The translations under genes were made by a program, and so were the position numbers. A stretch of 12,671 nt of DNA from positions 1 through 12,671 of the forward strand of contig CANCFZ010000050.1 in assembly GCA_947377425.1 (NCBI GenBank), given 5' to 3'. Source of the DNA: Flavobacteriaceae bacterium (GTDB lineage Bacteria > Bacteroidota > Bacteroidia > Flavobacteriales > Flavobacteriaceae). The notes beneath the pieces were generated by a model. It saw only the letters and a program-made list of their open reading frames with translations, did not search any database and was not told where the DNA came from. Of this stretch, positions 7,044-12,671 are shown piece after piece; position 1 is the stretch's first letter; every line of letters starts with the position of its first letter.

Positions 7044-7051
7044 TATCTTTG
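7044..7051 (+). promoter_or_regulatory. -7 promoter box of the sirtuin gene
   Basis: TATCTTTG, an exact TAnnTTTG match, 47 bases before ATG 7099. This leaves a leader of roughly 40 bases that holds a small hairpin at 7065-7081. Confidence 0.5.
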
Positions 7052-7064
7052 ATAAAGTTATTTT

Positions 7065-7081
7065 TTTGTCATTTCGACAAA
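7065..7081 (+). repeat. Small hairpin in the sirtuin leader
   Basis: TTTGTC-ATTTC-GACAAA: a six-base-pair stem with a five-base loop, 17 bases before ATG 7099. The inner TGTCATTTCGAC resembles a dispersed intergenic repeat I remember from flavobacterial genomes, so it may be a repeat remnant rather than a control element. Confidence 0.4.
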
Positions 7082-7098
7082 CCATAAGCAAAAAAGAA

Positions 7099-7791
7099 AT
7101 GAAAAAGAAATTAGTAGTTTTAACAGGCGCAGGAATTTCTGCAGAAAGTGGCATCAAAACCTTTCGTGATGCTGATGGATTATGGGAAGGTCACAACGTA
7201 ATGGATGTTGCAACGCCAGAAGGATGGCGTAAAAATCAAGAATTAGTTTTAGATTTTTACAATCAAAGGCGAAGACAATTGCAGGAAGTTCAACCCAATT
7301 TAGGACACAAAACTTTAGCGGAATTAGAAAATGATTATGATGTTCATATCATTACTCAAAACGTAGATAATTTACATGAACAAGCTGGAAGTTCCAAAGT
7401 TTTGCATCTTCATGGCGAACTTTTAAAAGTACGAAGTGTAAAAGATATAAACTACATTTTAGATTGGAAACACGATTTAAAAACTGGCGATTTAGACAAT
7501 AACGGAAATCAATTGCGCCCACATATTGTTTGGTTTGGCGAAGATGTTCCTGCACTTGAAGAAGCATTACAAATTGTACAATCAGCCGATTTTATTGCTG
7601 TAATCGGAACATCAATGCAAGTATATCCAGCAGCAGGATTGATACATTACGGAAAACCGAACACACCAATTTATTATATTGATCCAAAACCTGCTACGAT
7701 TTATGAATTGGCAAATCCGTTGGAAGTAATTCCGATGAATGCTACCGAAGGTGTTCCGATTTTGAGAGAAAAATTGTTGCGAAGAGAATAA
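7099..7791 (+). CDS. cobB: Sirtuin-family NAD-dependent protein deacylase, cysteine-free
   Basis: A 230-residue sirtuin that removes acyl groups from lysines, using NAD and releasing nicotinamide and O-acyl-ADP-ribose. The NAD site GAGISAESGIKTFR is at 10-23, TQNVDNLH at 86-93, the catalytic histidine in LHGEL at 105, and the nucleotide motif GTSMQVYPAAG at 170-180. Tyr54 and Arg57 form the YxxR pair that marks class III sirtuins (desuccinylase/demalonylase, as in E. coli CobB). The four zinc cysteines expected between about 112 and 139 are absent, replaced by RSVKDINYILDW and a linker, and the protein contains no cysteine at all. I recall the same pattern in other Bacteroidota homologues. 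ATG 7099 is preferred over the in-frame TTG 7066, which lies inside the leader hairpin. Deacylase family is certain; substrate class is inferred from YxxR. Confidence 0.93.
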   Translation: MKKKLVVLTGAGISAESGIKTFRDADGLWEGHNVMDVATPEGWRKNQELVLDFYNQRRRQLQEVQPNLGHKTLAELENDYDVHIITQNVDNLHEQAGSSKVLHLHGELLKVRSVKDINYILDWKHDLKTGDLDNNGNQLRPHIVWFGEDVPALEEALQIVQSADFIAVIGTSMQVYPAAGLIHYGKPNTPIYYIDPKPATIYELANPLEVIPMNATEGVPILREKLLRRE

Positions 7792-7802
7792 AAATGGAGT
7801 AT

Positions 7803-7838
7803 AGAAAATAGATTCTGTGGATAGTCTATTTTCTTTGT
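7803..7838 (+). terminator. Probable terminator after the sirtuin gene
   Basis: AGAAAATAGA at 7803-7812 pairs perfectly with TCTATTTTCT at 7825-7834 across a 12-base loop, 12 bases after the stop codon. It is followed by TTG and more TATATTCTA repeats rather than a clean T run. The stem is AT-rich, so termination strength is uncertain. Confidence 0.55.
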
Positions 7839-7868
7839 TCTATATTCTATATTCTAAAATCGTTTAAC

Positions 7869-7876
7869 TAAATTTG
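7869..7876 (+). promoter_or_regulatory. -7 promoter box of purB
   Basis: TAAATTTG followed by CACC, an exact TAnnTTTG match, 54 bases before ATG 7931. The same distance within one base separates the guaB box from its ATG. Confidence 0.65.
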
Positions 7877-7894
7877 CACCTTCAAAATAACTAG

Positions 7895-7915
7895 ATTCTG
7901 AATCAAGTTCAGAAT
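7895..7915 (+). promoter_or_regulatory. purB leader hairpin (shared with guaB)
   Basis: ATTCTGAA-TCAAG-TTCAGAAT: a perfect eight-base-pair stem with a five-base loop, in the predicted 5' untranslated region. Its core CTGAATCAAGTTCAG (7898-7912) matches the guaB leader at 14 of 15 positions and sits at nearly the same distance from promoter and ATG. It could be a control element or a dispersed repeat. Confidence 0.6.
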
Positions 7916-7930
7916 AAACAACACAACACA

Positions 7931-9274
7931 ATGCAACTAACAGAATTAAACGCTATTTCACCAATTGACGGACGATATAGAAGTAAAACCGTTTCTTTAT
8001 CATCCTTTTTTTCGGAAGAAGCTCTTATAAAATACCGAGTTTTAATTGAAGTTGAATATTTTATTGCTTTATGCGAAGCCGATTTACCACAACTTTCTGG
8101 TGTAAATAAATCAGTTTTTGATGATTTGCGTAAAATTTATACCAACTTTTCAACCGAAGACGCACTTTGGATAAAAGAAACAGAAAAAACTACGAATCAC
8201 GATGTGAAAGCGGTTGAATATTTCATTAAAGAAAAATTTGAAACTTTAGGATTGACACAATACAAAGAGTTTATTCACTTTGGATTGACTTCTCAAGATA
8301 TTAATAATACTGCTATTCCATTATCAACAAAAGAAGCTTTTGAAAAAGTATATTTACCAAGTTTGATTGCTGTAATTGCAAAATTAAAAGAATTGGCAAT
8401 GGAATGGAAAGACATTCCAATGTTAGCAAGAACACACGGACAACCTGCTTCGCCTACACGCTTGGGAAAAGAAATTTTGGTTTTCGTAGAACGTTTGGAA
8501 GAGCAAATGCGTTTGTTATTTAATGTTCCATTTGCTGCAAAATTTGGTGGCGCAACTGGAAATTACAATGCGCATCATGTAGCATATCCAAACACCGATT
8601 GGAAAAAATTTGGAAGCGATTTCGTTGAATCAACTTTGGGATTACAACATTCTTTTCCAACTACACAAATAGAACATTACGATCATTTTGCTGCGTTTTT
8701 TGATGCTTTAAAAAGAATTAATACCATTTTAATTGATTTAGATAGAGACATTTGGACTTATGTTTCAATGGATTATTTCAAACAAAAAATCAAAGCTGGA
8801 GAAATAGGTTCGTCAGCAATGCCACATAAAGTAAACCCAATTGATTTTGAAAATTCAGAAGGAAATTTAGGAATTGCAAATGCGATTTTCGAACATCTTT
8901 CGGCTAAGTTACCTTTGTCAAGATTACAACGTGATTTGACTGATAGTACGGTTTTAAGAAATATTGGAGTTCCAATAGGACACACTATAATTTCATTTGA
9001 AGCTACATTGAAAGGATTGAATAAATTGGTTTTAAACGAATCAAAATTTGCAGAAGATTTAGAAAAAAACTGGGCAGTTGTAGCTGAGGCAATCCAAACG
9101 ATTTTACGTCGTGAAGGGTATCCAAATCCTTATGAAGCTTTGAAAGATTTAACTCGAACAAATACTGTTATCAATAAAGAAGCGATTCATAATTTCATTC
9201 AAACGCTAAAAGTTTCTGATGAAATTAAAGTTGAATTGATGCAGATTAGTCCTAGTAACTATTTGGGAATATAA
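7931..9274 (+). CDS. purB: Adenylosuccinate lyase
   Basis: A 447-residue cytoplasmic enzyme catalysing two fumarate eliminations: SAICAR to AICAR in de novo purine synthesis, and adenylosuccinate to AMP. It is of the E. coli PurB type throughout. Residues 1-16 read as the family N-terminus (LTELNAISPIDGRY). TTNHDVKAVEYF is at 87-98, HFGLTSQDINN at 116-126, and ARTHGQP at 166-172 with the general-acid histidine 169. The flexible signature loop GSSAMPHKVNPIDFENSEGN is at 293-312 and carries the catalytic serine. RDLTDSTVLRN at 334-344 is also conserved. The length is close to the E. coli protein. It has its own promoter and a structured leader like that of guaB. It converges on guaB across a hairpin terminator, so the two purine genes are neighbours but not an operon. 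Confidence 0.97.
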   Translation: MQLTELNAISPIDGRYRSKTVSLSSFFSEEALIKYRVLIEVEYFIALCEADLPQLSGVNKSVFDDLRKIYTNFSTEDALWIKETEKTTNHDVKAVEYFIKEKFETLGLTQYKEFIHFGLTSQDINNTAIPLSTKEAFEKVYLPSLIAVIAKLKELAMEWKDIPMLARTHGQPASPTRLGKEILVFVERLEEQMRLLFNVPFAAKFGGATGNYNAHHVAYPNTDWKKFGSDFVESTLGLQHSFPTTQIEHYDHFAAFFDALKRINTILIDLDRDIWTYVSMDYFKQKIKAGEIGSSAMPHKVNPIDFENSEGNLGIANAIFEHLSAKLPLSRLQRDLTDSTVLRNIGVPIGHTIISFEATLKGLNKLVLNESKFAEDLEKNWAVVAEAIQTILRREGYPNPYEALKDLTRTNTVINKEAIHNFIQTLKVSDEIKVELMQISPSNYLGI

Positions 9275-9287
9275 GTCGCTATTTTTT

Positions 9288-9313
9288 GCCGCGAAGGCAC
9301 TAAGTCACAAAGA
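9288..9313 (+). repeat. Left arm of an imperfect inverted repeat flanking the purB/guaB terminator
   Basis: Twenty-six bases beginning GCCGCGAAGGCACTAAG. The reverse complement of 9368-9393 matches at 21 of 26 positions. The text resembles an intergenic repeat (CGAAGGCACTAAGACACAAAG) I remember as common in flavobacterial genomes. Confidence 0.7.
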
Positions 9314-9325
9314 TTTTCTTTAAAA

Positions 9326-9362
9326 AAAAAGTCTCAAAATACTTATTTTTTTGAGACTTTTT
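9326..9362. terminator. Bidirectional terminator between purB and guaB
   Basis: AAAAAGTCTCAAAA (9326-9339) pairs perfectly over 14 bases with TTTTGAGACTTTTT (9349-9362) across a nine-base loop. T runs lie on the outgoing side for both strands, so it can serve both purB and guaB, whose stops face each other. Confidence 0.85.
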
Positions 9363-9367
9363 ATATT

Positions 9368-9393
9368 TCTTGGCGACTTAGTGTCTTTGTGGC
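9368..9393 (-). repeat. Right arm of the inverted repeat flanking the terminator
   Basis: Read on the minus strand, this begins GCCACAAAGACACTAAG and matches the left arm (9288-9313) at 21 of 26 positions. It ends three bases from the guaB stop codon. Together the arms frame the terminator hairpin symmetrically. Confidence 0.7.
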
Positions 9394-9396
9394 TAA

Positions 9397-10869
9397 CTAA
9401 CGTGAATAATTCGGAGCTTCTTTAGTAATAGTAACATTATGAGGATGACTTTCGCCAATTCCACTAGTTGTGATTCGTACAAATCTTCCTGTTTCTTGTA
9501 GCGTTGGAATATCTTTTGCACCGCAATAACCCATCCCTGCACGAAGTCCACCAACAAATTGTTGCATGCTTTCGTTTAATTCACCTTTATATGGAACACG
9601 ACCTACAATTCCTTCTGGGACTAATTTCTTAATATCGTCTTCCACATCTTGGAAATATCTATCTTTCGAACCCTCTTGCATAGCTTCAACAGAACCCATT
9701 CCGCGATACGATTTGAATTTTCTTCCTTCAAAAATGATAGTTTCTCCAGGTGATTCTTTTGTTCCAGCTAAAAGTGAACCAAGCATTACACAATCTGCTC
9801 CAGCAGCAATAGCTTTCGGAATATCTCCTGTGTAACGAATTCCGCCATCAGCAATAACTGGAACTCCAGAACCTCTCAAAGCCGCGGCAACTTCTAAAAC
9901 CGCAGAAAATTGAGGAAACCCAACTCCAGCAACAACTCTTGTAGTACAAATTGAACCTGGTCCAATTCCGACTTTTACACCATCGGCACCATTTTCGACT
10001 AAATATAAAGCGGCTTCGGCAGTTGCAATATTTCCAACGATAACATCAAGGTTTGGGAATTTAGCTTTCACTTGTTTTAACACATCAACAACACCTTTTG
10101 TATGTCCGTGAGCTGTATCAATAATGACAGCATCAACTCCTGCGTTTACTAAAGCTGTTGCTCTTTCTACAGCATCTGCGGTAACTCCAAGTGCTGCAGC
10201 AACTCGAAGACGACCAAATTTATCTTTATTAGCAACTGGTTTTTGAGCCAATTTGGTAATATCTCTAAACGTAATTAATCCAACTAATTTATAGTTTTTA
10301 TCAACAACTGGTAATTTTTCGATTTTATTTTGTTGTAAAATCCCTTCTGCTTCTTGCAAAGTTGTTCCTTCGGCAGCAGTAACTAAATTTTCAGAAGTCA
10401 TAACTTCTAGAATTGAACGCGAATTGATTTTTTCAAAACGCAAATCTCTATTGGTTACAATTCCTTTTAAAGTTCCGTTTTCATCTACTACAGGAATTCC
10501 GCCAATTCCGTGTTCTTTCATCAGCATTTTAGCATCGCCAACAGTTGAATTTAAAGGTAAAGTTACTGGATCGATAATCATTCCAGCTTCTGCACGCTTT
10601 ACTTTTCTTACTTTTGCTGCTTGTTGTTCGATAGTCATATTTTTGTGTAAAACACCAATTCCGCCTTCTTGCGCCATTGCAATTGCCATAGAACTTTCGG
10701 TAACGGTATCCATTGCTGCTGAAACAACAGGAACATTCAACGAAATATTTCTAGATATTTTGGATTGAATATTGACTTCGCGCGGTAAAACTTCAGAATA
10801 ATTTGGGATTAGCAGTACATCGTCATAGGTTAAACCTTCTCCAACGATTTTAGTAGTGTGTGCTTTCAT
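9397..10869 (-). CDS. guaB: IMP dehydrogenase
   Basis: A 490-residue cytoplasmic enzyme that oxidises IMP to XMP with NAD, the committed step to GMP. The barrel begins at LTYDDVLLIPNYSEVLPR (13-30). A pair of CBS domains is inserted at about 96-145 and 155-205 (VTNRDLRF and ITFRDITK mark their ends). The catalytic loop GIGPGSICTTR spans 301-311 with Cys308. DGGIRYTGDI is at 341-350, YRGMGSVEAM at 388-397, and the flap follows around 400-430. The length is standard. ATG 10869 is chosen because an in-frame extension to 10965 would run through the promoter box and leader hairpin and add 32 residues foreign to the family. The CBS pair suggests purine-nucleotide allostery, as in other bacterial enzymes. 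It is divergent from the P-type ATPase. Confidence 0.97.
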   Translation of the reverse strand: MKAHTTKIVGEGLTYDDVLLIPNYSEVLPREVNIQSKISRNISLNVPVVSAAMDTVTESSMAIAMAQEGGIGVLHKNMTIEQQAAKVRKVKRAEAGMIIDPVTLPLNSTVGDAKMLMKEHGIGGIPVVDENGTLKGIVTNRDLRFEKINSRSILEVMTSENLVTAAEGTTLQEAEGILQQNKIEKLPVVDKNYKLVGLITFRDITKLAQKPVANKDKFGRLRVAAALGVTADAVERATALVNAGVDAVIIDTAHGHTKGVVDVLKQVKAKFPNLDVIVGNIATAEAALYLVENGADGVKVGIGPGSICTTRVVAGVGFPQFSAVLEVAAALRGSGVPVIADGGIRYTGDIPKAIAAGADCVMLGSLLAGTKESPGETIIFEGRKFKSYRGMGSVEAMQEGSKDRYFQDVEDDIKKLVPEGIVGRVPYKGELNESMQQFVGGLRAGMGYCGAKDIPTLQETGRFVRITTSGIGESHPHNVTITKEAPNYSR

Positions 10870-10872
10870 GTT

Positions 10873-10921
10873 GCAATTTGTAGTTTGTGCTGAACTTGGT
10901 TCAGTATTGTAGTTAAATTGC
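10873..10921 (-). promoter_or_regulatory. guaB leader: hairpin, outer complementary arms and direct repeats
   Basis: On the minus strand the central stem CTGAAC-CAA-GTTCAG (10904 to 10890) matches the purB leader at 14 of 15 positions. Around it, GCAATTT (10921-10915) is complementary to AAATTGC (10879-10873), with exactly ten bases on each side between outer and inner stems. AACTACAA occurs on both sides of the hairpin (10914-10907 and 10885-10878). The predicted transcript start may fall inside the outer left arm, so the full structure may exist only as DNA. Confidence 0.55.
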
Positions 10922-10924
10922 GTG

Positions 10925-10932
10925 CAAATGTA
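10925..10932 (-). promoter_or_regulatory. -7 promoter box of guaB
   Basis: On the minus strand this reads TACATTTG followed by CAC, an exact TAnnTTTG match, 55 bases before ATG 10869. Confidence 0.65.
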
Positions 10933-10975
10933 ATAAACTTTAAGCAAAAAAGACCTTAAATTCATTTTAAATCAC

Positions 10976-10983
10976 TAACTTTA
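10976..10983 (+). promoter_or_regulatory. Weak -7 box of the P-type ATPase gene
   Basis: TAACTTTA matches seven of eight positions of TAnnTTTG and lies 22 bases before ATG 11006, a spacing like that of the MFS, rdgB and RNA helicase promoters here. Confidence 0.4.
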
Positions 10984-11005
10984 ATAATCACTTAATTAAT
11001 TTTTC

Positions 11006-12671
11006 ATGAAAGATTCGAATAATAACATTGTAGGGCTTTCAAATGAAGAAGTTACTTCCTCAAGAGCTAAAAATGGTAGCAATTCTTTAGAACATCAAGA
11101 AAAAAATCATTTTTTGATGTCTTTATTAGAAATGGTTAAAGAACCTATGTTTTTATTATTGGTTGTGGCCGCAAGTATTTATTATATTTCTGGCGATTAT
11201 GGCGATGGAGTTTTCATGACAGTTGCCATCTTTTTGGTTGCAGCAATATCGCTTTTTCAAGAAGCCCGAAGTAGAAATGCCATTGAATCGCTCAAAAAAT
11301 TATCACAACCCAAAAGCAAAGTGATAAGAAACGGCGAATTAGTTGAAATTCCGAGCGAAGAAATTGTAGTTGGAGATTTCATTCAAGTGGAAGAAGGAAC
11401 GTTTATACCTGCAGATGGAATTATTATTCAATCAAATGATTTTTCGGTTAACGAATCTATTTTGACTGGTGAATCCTTATCAATTTTTAAAAATGAAACT
11501 TCTGAGAATAAAACCGTTTTTCAAGGAACAACTGTCGCAACTGGTTTAGCAATTTGTGAAGTAACTGCTATTGGAAACCAAACAAGTTTGGGAAAAATTG
11601 GTAAAAGCATTGAAATAATTGAAGAAGAAAAAACACCTTTACAAATACAGATTAACAATTTTGTAAAAAAAATGTCAATCATTGGATTGGTGATTTTTGT
11701 AATAGTTTGGGCAGTAAATTATTTTCATTATAAAAGTATTTTAGACAGTTTATTAAAAGCGTTAACGATTGCCATGAGTGTTATTCCCGAAGAAATTCCG
11801 GTTGCTTTTGCTTCATTTATGGCACTTGGTTCGTGGCGATTGATGAAAATGGGAATCATTACCAAACAAACAAAGACCGTTGAAACTTTAGGAAGTGCCA
11901 CCGTAATTTGTACCGATAAAACTGGAACAATTACCGAAAACAAAATGAGTTTAGCTCAATTGTATATTTTCAAATCGGATGGTATTGTTGACACAAAAGA
12001 AAAACTCAATCCAGAAGCAGAAGAAGTTTTAAGTTATTCGATGTGGTCTAGCGAACCCATTCCGTTTGATGCTATGGAACTTGCAATTCATGAAGCTTAT
12101 GCCAAATTAGAATCCGTTGATGAACGACCAAACTTCAAATTAGTTCATGAATATCCTTTAGACGGAAAACCTCCGATGATGACACATATTTTTGAAGATT
12201 CAAAAGGTAAAAAAATCATTGCTTCCAAAGGTGCGCCAGAAGCAATTATTGAAGTCAGTCATTTATCTGAAAAAGAAAAGAAGCAAGTTTTAGTTGCCAT
12301 GGAAAAAATGACTAACGAAGGCTATCGTGTTTTAGGAGTTGGAGTAACCGAATTTTCTGGAACTAATTATCCGAAAACGCAGCAAGAATTTAAGTTTGAT
12401 TTCAAAGGTTTAGTTGCCTTTTACGATCCACCGAAAGCCAATATTCAAAAAGTATTTCAAACATTTTATGATGCTGGAATTCAATTAAAAATTGTAACAG
12501 GTGATAATGCTCAAACTACGTCAACTATAGCTAAACAAGTTGGATTTAAAGATGCCGATAAAGTGTTGAATGGAGACGAATTGATGGCCATGGATGAAGC
12601 CACTTTAAAAATAAAAGTGATGGAAACCGCAATTTTTACTCGAATGTTTCCAGAAGCAAAGTTGAAAATTA
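11006..12671 (+). CDS. P2-type cation-transporting ATPase (partial, 3' end cut by window)
   Basis: The first 555 residues of an inner-membrane P-type ATPase that couples ATP hydrolysis to cation transport. The frame is open to the last base. In order: the N-terminal cation-ATPase domain (GLSNEEVTSSRAKNGSNSL, 10-28), membrane segments near 48-62 and 67-83, the actuator motif TGES at 154-157, segments near 223-240 and 247-275 with PEEIP at 261-265, the phosphorylated Asp304 in DKTGT, KGAPE in the nucleotide domain at 408-412, DPP at 474-476, and TGDN at 498-501. The GDGxNDxP hinge and last membrane segments lie beyond the window. The absence of an N-terminal metal-binding CxxC domain argues against a heavy-metal P1B pump. 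Ca2+ is the family guess, but PEEIP differs from the PEGLP of classical calcium pumps, so the ion is unassigned. Confidence 0.9.
   Translation, partial: MKDSNNNIVGLSNEEVTSSRAKNGSNSLEHQEKNHFLMSLLEMVKEPMFLLLVVAASIYYISGDYGDGVFMTVAIFLVAAISLFQEARSRNAIESLKKLSQPKSKVIRNGELVEIPSEEIVVGDFIQVEEGTFIPADGIIIQSNDFSVNESILTGESLSIFKNETSENKTVFQGTTVATGLAICEVTAIGNQTSLGKIGKSIEIIEEEKTPLQIQINNFVKKMSIIGLVIFVIVWAVNYFHYKSILDSLLKALTIAMSVIPEEIPVAFASFMALGSWRLMKMGIITKQTKTVETLGSATVICTDKTGTITENKMSLAQLYIFKSDGIVDTKEKLNPEAEEVLSYSMWSSEPIPFDAMELAIHEAYAKLESVDERPNFKLVHEYPLDGKPPMMTHIFEDSKGKKIIASKGAPEAIIEVSHLSEKEKKQVLVAMEKMTNEGYRVLGVGVTEFSGTNYPKTQQEFKFDFKGLVAFYDPPKANIQKVFQTFYDAGIQLKIVTGDNAQTTSTIAKQVGFKDADKVLNGDELMAMDEATLKIKVMETAIFTRMFPEAKLKI

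Noticed and set aside
9566..9835. Plus-strand frames opposite guaB (also 10424-10768)
   Set aside because: They are antisense shadows of a strongly conserved gene with proline/serine-rich nonsense composition.
10870..10965. N-terminal extension of guaB to an upstream in-frame ATG
   Set aside because: It would encode the promoter box and leader hairpin and add 32 residues unlike IMP dehydrogenases. The ATG at 10869 gives the standard start.

Overview
The window is AT-rich chromosomal DNA from a Flavobacterium-like member of the Bacteroidota. The evidence is the -7 promoter box TAnnTTTG in front of most genes, the near absence of usable Shine-Dalgarno sequences, a secreted CarboxypepD_reg-like protein of the kind common in that phylum, and protein sequences close to flavobacterial homologues. 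It reads as core genome: no transposase, integrase, phage gene, CRISPR array, tRNA or rRNA was seen. The species cannot be named from this alone.

Layout: a TatD-type metal hydrolase (minus strand, cut by the window start) is divergent from an MFS exporter (plus). The exporter converges on an unrecognised 184-residue protein (minus). Next on the plus strand come rdgB (ITP/XTP pyrophosphatase), a DeaD/CsdA-type DEAD-box RNA helicase with an RRM-like domain and an RG-rich tail, a strong terminator, and a secreted plug-like protein. That last gene converges on a TrmH-type tRNA methyltransferase (minus). The methyltransferase is divergent from a sirtuin deacylase gene (plus), which is followed by purB (plus). 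purB converges on guaB (minus) across a hairpin terminator framed by a pair of inverted repeats. guaB is divergent from a P-type cation ATPase (plus) that runs off the window end. No gene-free stretch exceeds about 211 bases.

Most genes look singly transcribed. Four genes (MFS, rdgB, helicase, sirtuin) have an upstream in-frame TTG that lies inside or just past the predicted promoter, and guaB has an upstream in-frame ATG with the same problem. In all five the downstream ATG given here is the better start.

A purine theme recurs: purB and guaB act on either side of IMP, rdgB removes deaminated purine nucleotides, and the sirtuin consumes NAD. The most notable observation is that the purB and guaB leaders share one architecture. 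Each has a -7 box, then 20-21 nt, then a 15-nt hairpin identical at 14 positions, then 18-20 nt, then ATG. This could be a common purine regulatory element or two copies of a dispersed flavobacterial repeat. Other points of interest are a sirtuin with no cysteine at all, an 18-bp dyad between two divergent promoters, and the unrecognised protein. No complete new multi-gene system is visible.
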